Source: Kamptonema formosum PCC 10802
Lineage (GTDB): Bacteria; Cyanobacteriota; Cyanobacteriia; Cyanobacteriales; Oscillatoriaceae
NCBI RefSeq assembly: GCF_000332335.1
Contig: NZ_KB235948.1
Coordinates: forward strand, 2,142,104-2,206,103
Length of the DNA stretch: 64,000 nt
Direction of reading: 5' to 3'
A model generated the notes under the pieces. That model ran no database searches. It was not told the origin of the DNA and saw nothing but the letters and a program-made list of their open reading frames with translations. Positions 62,697 to 64,000 of the stretch are shown here, piece after piece. Both the position numbers and the translations under genes were made by a program. Positions within the stretch are counted from its first letter, which is position 1. Each line of letters starts with the position of its first letter.

Positions 62697-64000
62697 TCAA
62701 TCTTCCTCCTCTTCTTCCTGATCTCCCCATTTAGCCTTTGGCTCAGCAGCACGCTTGCTCGCCGACTTATTCACCCCATAAATCGGAACCGGCGCTGGCG
62801 GCGACTGGGGATTCTCTGCGGGTGGGGGGGGCAAAATTTCCAACTGCCGGTGTTTCGGCAATTCGGGTTCTTTCTCTTGGCGTCCTTGGGGTCTTGGCGG
62901 TTCAAATTTCTTCCCCTCACCCCGCCGGCGCTGGGAAGTCCCCTCCTCAGCGGTATCCTCCGCCACCACCTCATAGAGAATCGCCAACTTATCCTTATCC
63001 GCCCCCTTGCGCAACACCCGCCCCAAACGCTGAATGTACTCCCGCACCGATCCCGTACCCGACAGCAGGATCGCCACGCGCGCCTCTGGGACATCCACCC
63101 CCTCATTCAGGACGTGAGACGCCACTAGGGCTCTGTACTCGCCGGTGCGAAACCGGCTGAGCACTTCGTGGCGCTCTTTCACCGGCGTCTGGTGAGTGAT
63201 CGCCGGGATGAGGAATTCCTGGGAAATGCGGTAAACTGTGGCGTTGTCAGCAGTGAAAATAAGCGTGCGTTCCGGGTAGTGCTGCGCCAGGATATCCGCC
63301 AGAATCCTCAGCTTTCCGTCCGTGCCGAGGGCGATGTCCTTGGCTTGCCGGTGGGCGAGCATGGCGCGGCGTCCCGCCGGCGACCGGCAGCTGGCTTGGA
63401 CAAACCGCTGCCACCCCTCTAGGCTGCCGAGGGAGATATGCGATTCCCGCAAGAATTCGTTGCGCTCTTTCATCAGCTGGCTGTAGCGATCGCGCTCCAC
63501 TTGCGATAGCTTTACTTTAATTTGCACAATTTCGTGATCGGCCAGTGCGCCTCCCTTGAGTTCCTCTGGGGTTTTGCGATAGACTTCCGGCCCAATTAAG
63601 ATGTTGAGGTCCGAGTGTTTGCCGTCTGAGCGTTCCGGGGTTGCGCTCAGGCCCAGCCGGTAGGGCGCGATCGCATATTCTGCAATCACCCGGTTAAAGT
63701 CGGTGGGCAAGTGGTGGCACTCGTCAAAGACAATCAGGGCGTAGCGGTTGCCCAGGGATTCGGCGTGGATGGCGGCGCTGTCGTAGGTGGCGACTAAGAT
63801 AGGCGTTTTGTCGCGGGAGCCGCCCCCCAGCAACCCCACCTCGGCATCGGGAAAGGCGGCGACTAAGTGGGCGTACCACTGGTGCATCAAGTCAAGAGTG
63901 GGCACCACAATTAGGGTGCTGCGGGGGGTGGCTTGCAGGGCGAGTTGGGCGAGATAAGTCTTGCCGGCTGCGGTGGGGAGCACCACGACGCCCTTGCGCC
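62697..64000 (-). CDS. XPB/Rad25-like SF2 helicase (partial, runs off the window)
   Basis: At least 434 residues are inside the window; the N-terminus lies beyond position 64000. The visible part opens at Walker A (VLPTAAGKTYLAQLAL). It continues with motif II as DECHHLP, motif III SATPERSD, then the second RecA domain (TLIFTADNATVYRISQEF, VASHVLNEGVDVPEARVAIL, SGTGSVREYIQRLGRVLRKG). The insertion between the RecA domains includes a helical stretch typical of XPB. The C-terminal 100 residues are Pro/Glu-rich and end in an acidic run. With DUF790 downstream it forms a candidate helicase-nuclease repair module. Confidence 0.9.
   Translation of the reverse strand, partial: RKGVVVLPTAAGKTYLAQLALQATPRSTLIVVPTLDLMHQWYAHLVAAFPDAEVGLLGGGSRDKTPILVATYDSAAIHAESLGNRYALIVFDECHHLPTDFNRVIAEYAIAPYRLGLSATPERSDGKHSDLNILIGPEVYRKTPEELKGGALADHEIVQIKVKLSQVERDRYSQLMKERNEFLRESHISLGSLEGWQRFVQASCRSPAGRRAMLAHRQAKDIALGTDGKLRILADILAQHYPERTLIFTADNATVYRISQEFLIPAITHQTPVKERHEVLSRFRTGEYRALVASHVLNEGVDVPEARVAILLSGTGSVREYIQRLGRVLRKGADKDKLAILYEVVAEDTAEEGTSQRRRGEGKKFEPPRPQGRQEKEPELPKHRQLEILPPPPAENPQSPPAPVPIYGVNKSASKRAAEPKAKWGDQEEEEED

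Overview
The window comes from a cyanobacterium. It carries petB/petD (cytochrome b6f), psaM (a photosystem I subunit unique to oxygenic phototrophs), ctpA (D1 processing), a plant-type ClpC, txlA, speA and several families confined to cyanobacteria. Three palindromic dispersed-repeat families, MITE-like elements, an HstK-type hybrid Ser/Thr-His kinase, RTX and pentapeptide proteins suggest a large-genome, probably filamentous form (Oscillatoriales/Coleofasciculales-like). This is inferred from gene style only; I cannot name a genus.

Layout. 0-10 kb: glycogen debranching enzyme, a DUF3153 lipoprotein and an 1801-residue hybrid kinase. 10-15.5 kb: secreted cyclase-family protein, LapA-like protein, ScpA, sugar-phosphate nucleotidyltransferase and a TspO-like membrane protein. 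15.8-26.2 kb: RarA-methyltransferase-like fusion, Xaa-Pro aminopeptidase, threonine aldolase, YhdH-type reductase, ClpC and a peroxiredoxin-glutaredoxin hybrid. 26.5-29.2 kb, minus strand: a VWA protein with Ro60-like architecture, an ARPP-1-like protein overlapping it by 19 bp, then a promoter, a tRNA-like structured RNA and a terminator. I read this as a Ro60/Y-RNA-type ribonucleoprotein locus and as the most interesting part of the window.

29.4-38.1 kb: speA, ndk, TerC, psaM (31 codons), a conserved cyanobacterial anchored protein, a TPR protein, then ctpA divergent from petB-petD. 38.4-43.3 kb: anti-sigma-type ATPase overlapping a GT4 glycosyltransferase, a zinc-ribbon membrane protein, a small membrane protein and an RDD-pentapeptide protein. 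43.9-50.3 kb: outer-membrane-like protein, Wzt-type ABC ATPase, two sulfotransferases (one with a ten-copy 14-residue coiled-coil repeat) and an RTX protein. This looks like an accessory cell-surface region. 50.5-58.8 kb: signal peptidase I, an SDR, an NTF2-like exported protein, MurG, a Uma2 pseudogene carrying a MITE in frame, TxlA, an NIL-ferredoxin, a membrane protein and Fmt. 59.2-64 kb: DUF6464, a patatin-like lipase, and a DUF790/Bax1-like nuclease next to an XPB-like helicase that runs off the window.

Most genes are single transcription units separated by repeat-rich spacers. The clearest coupled sets are the Ro-like/ARPP-1 pair, the HATPase/GT4 pair, petB-petD and Bax1/XPB. No rRNA, canonical tRNA, CRISPR array, integrase or intact insertion sequence was seen.
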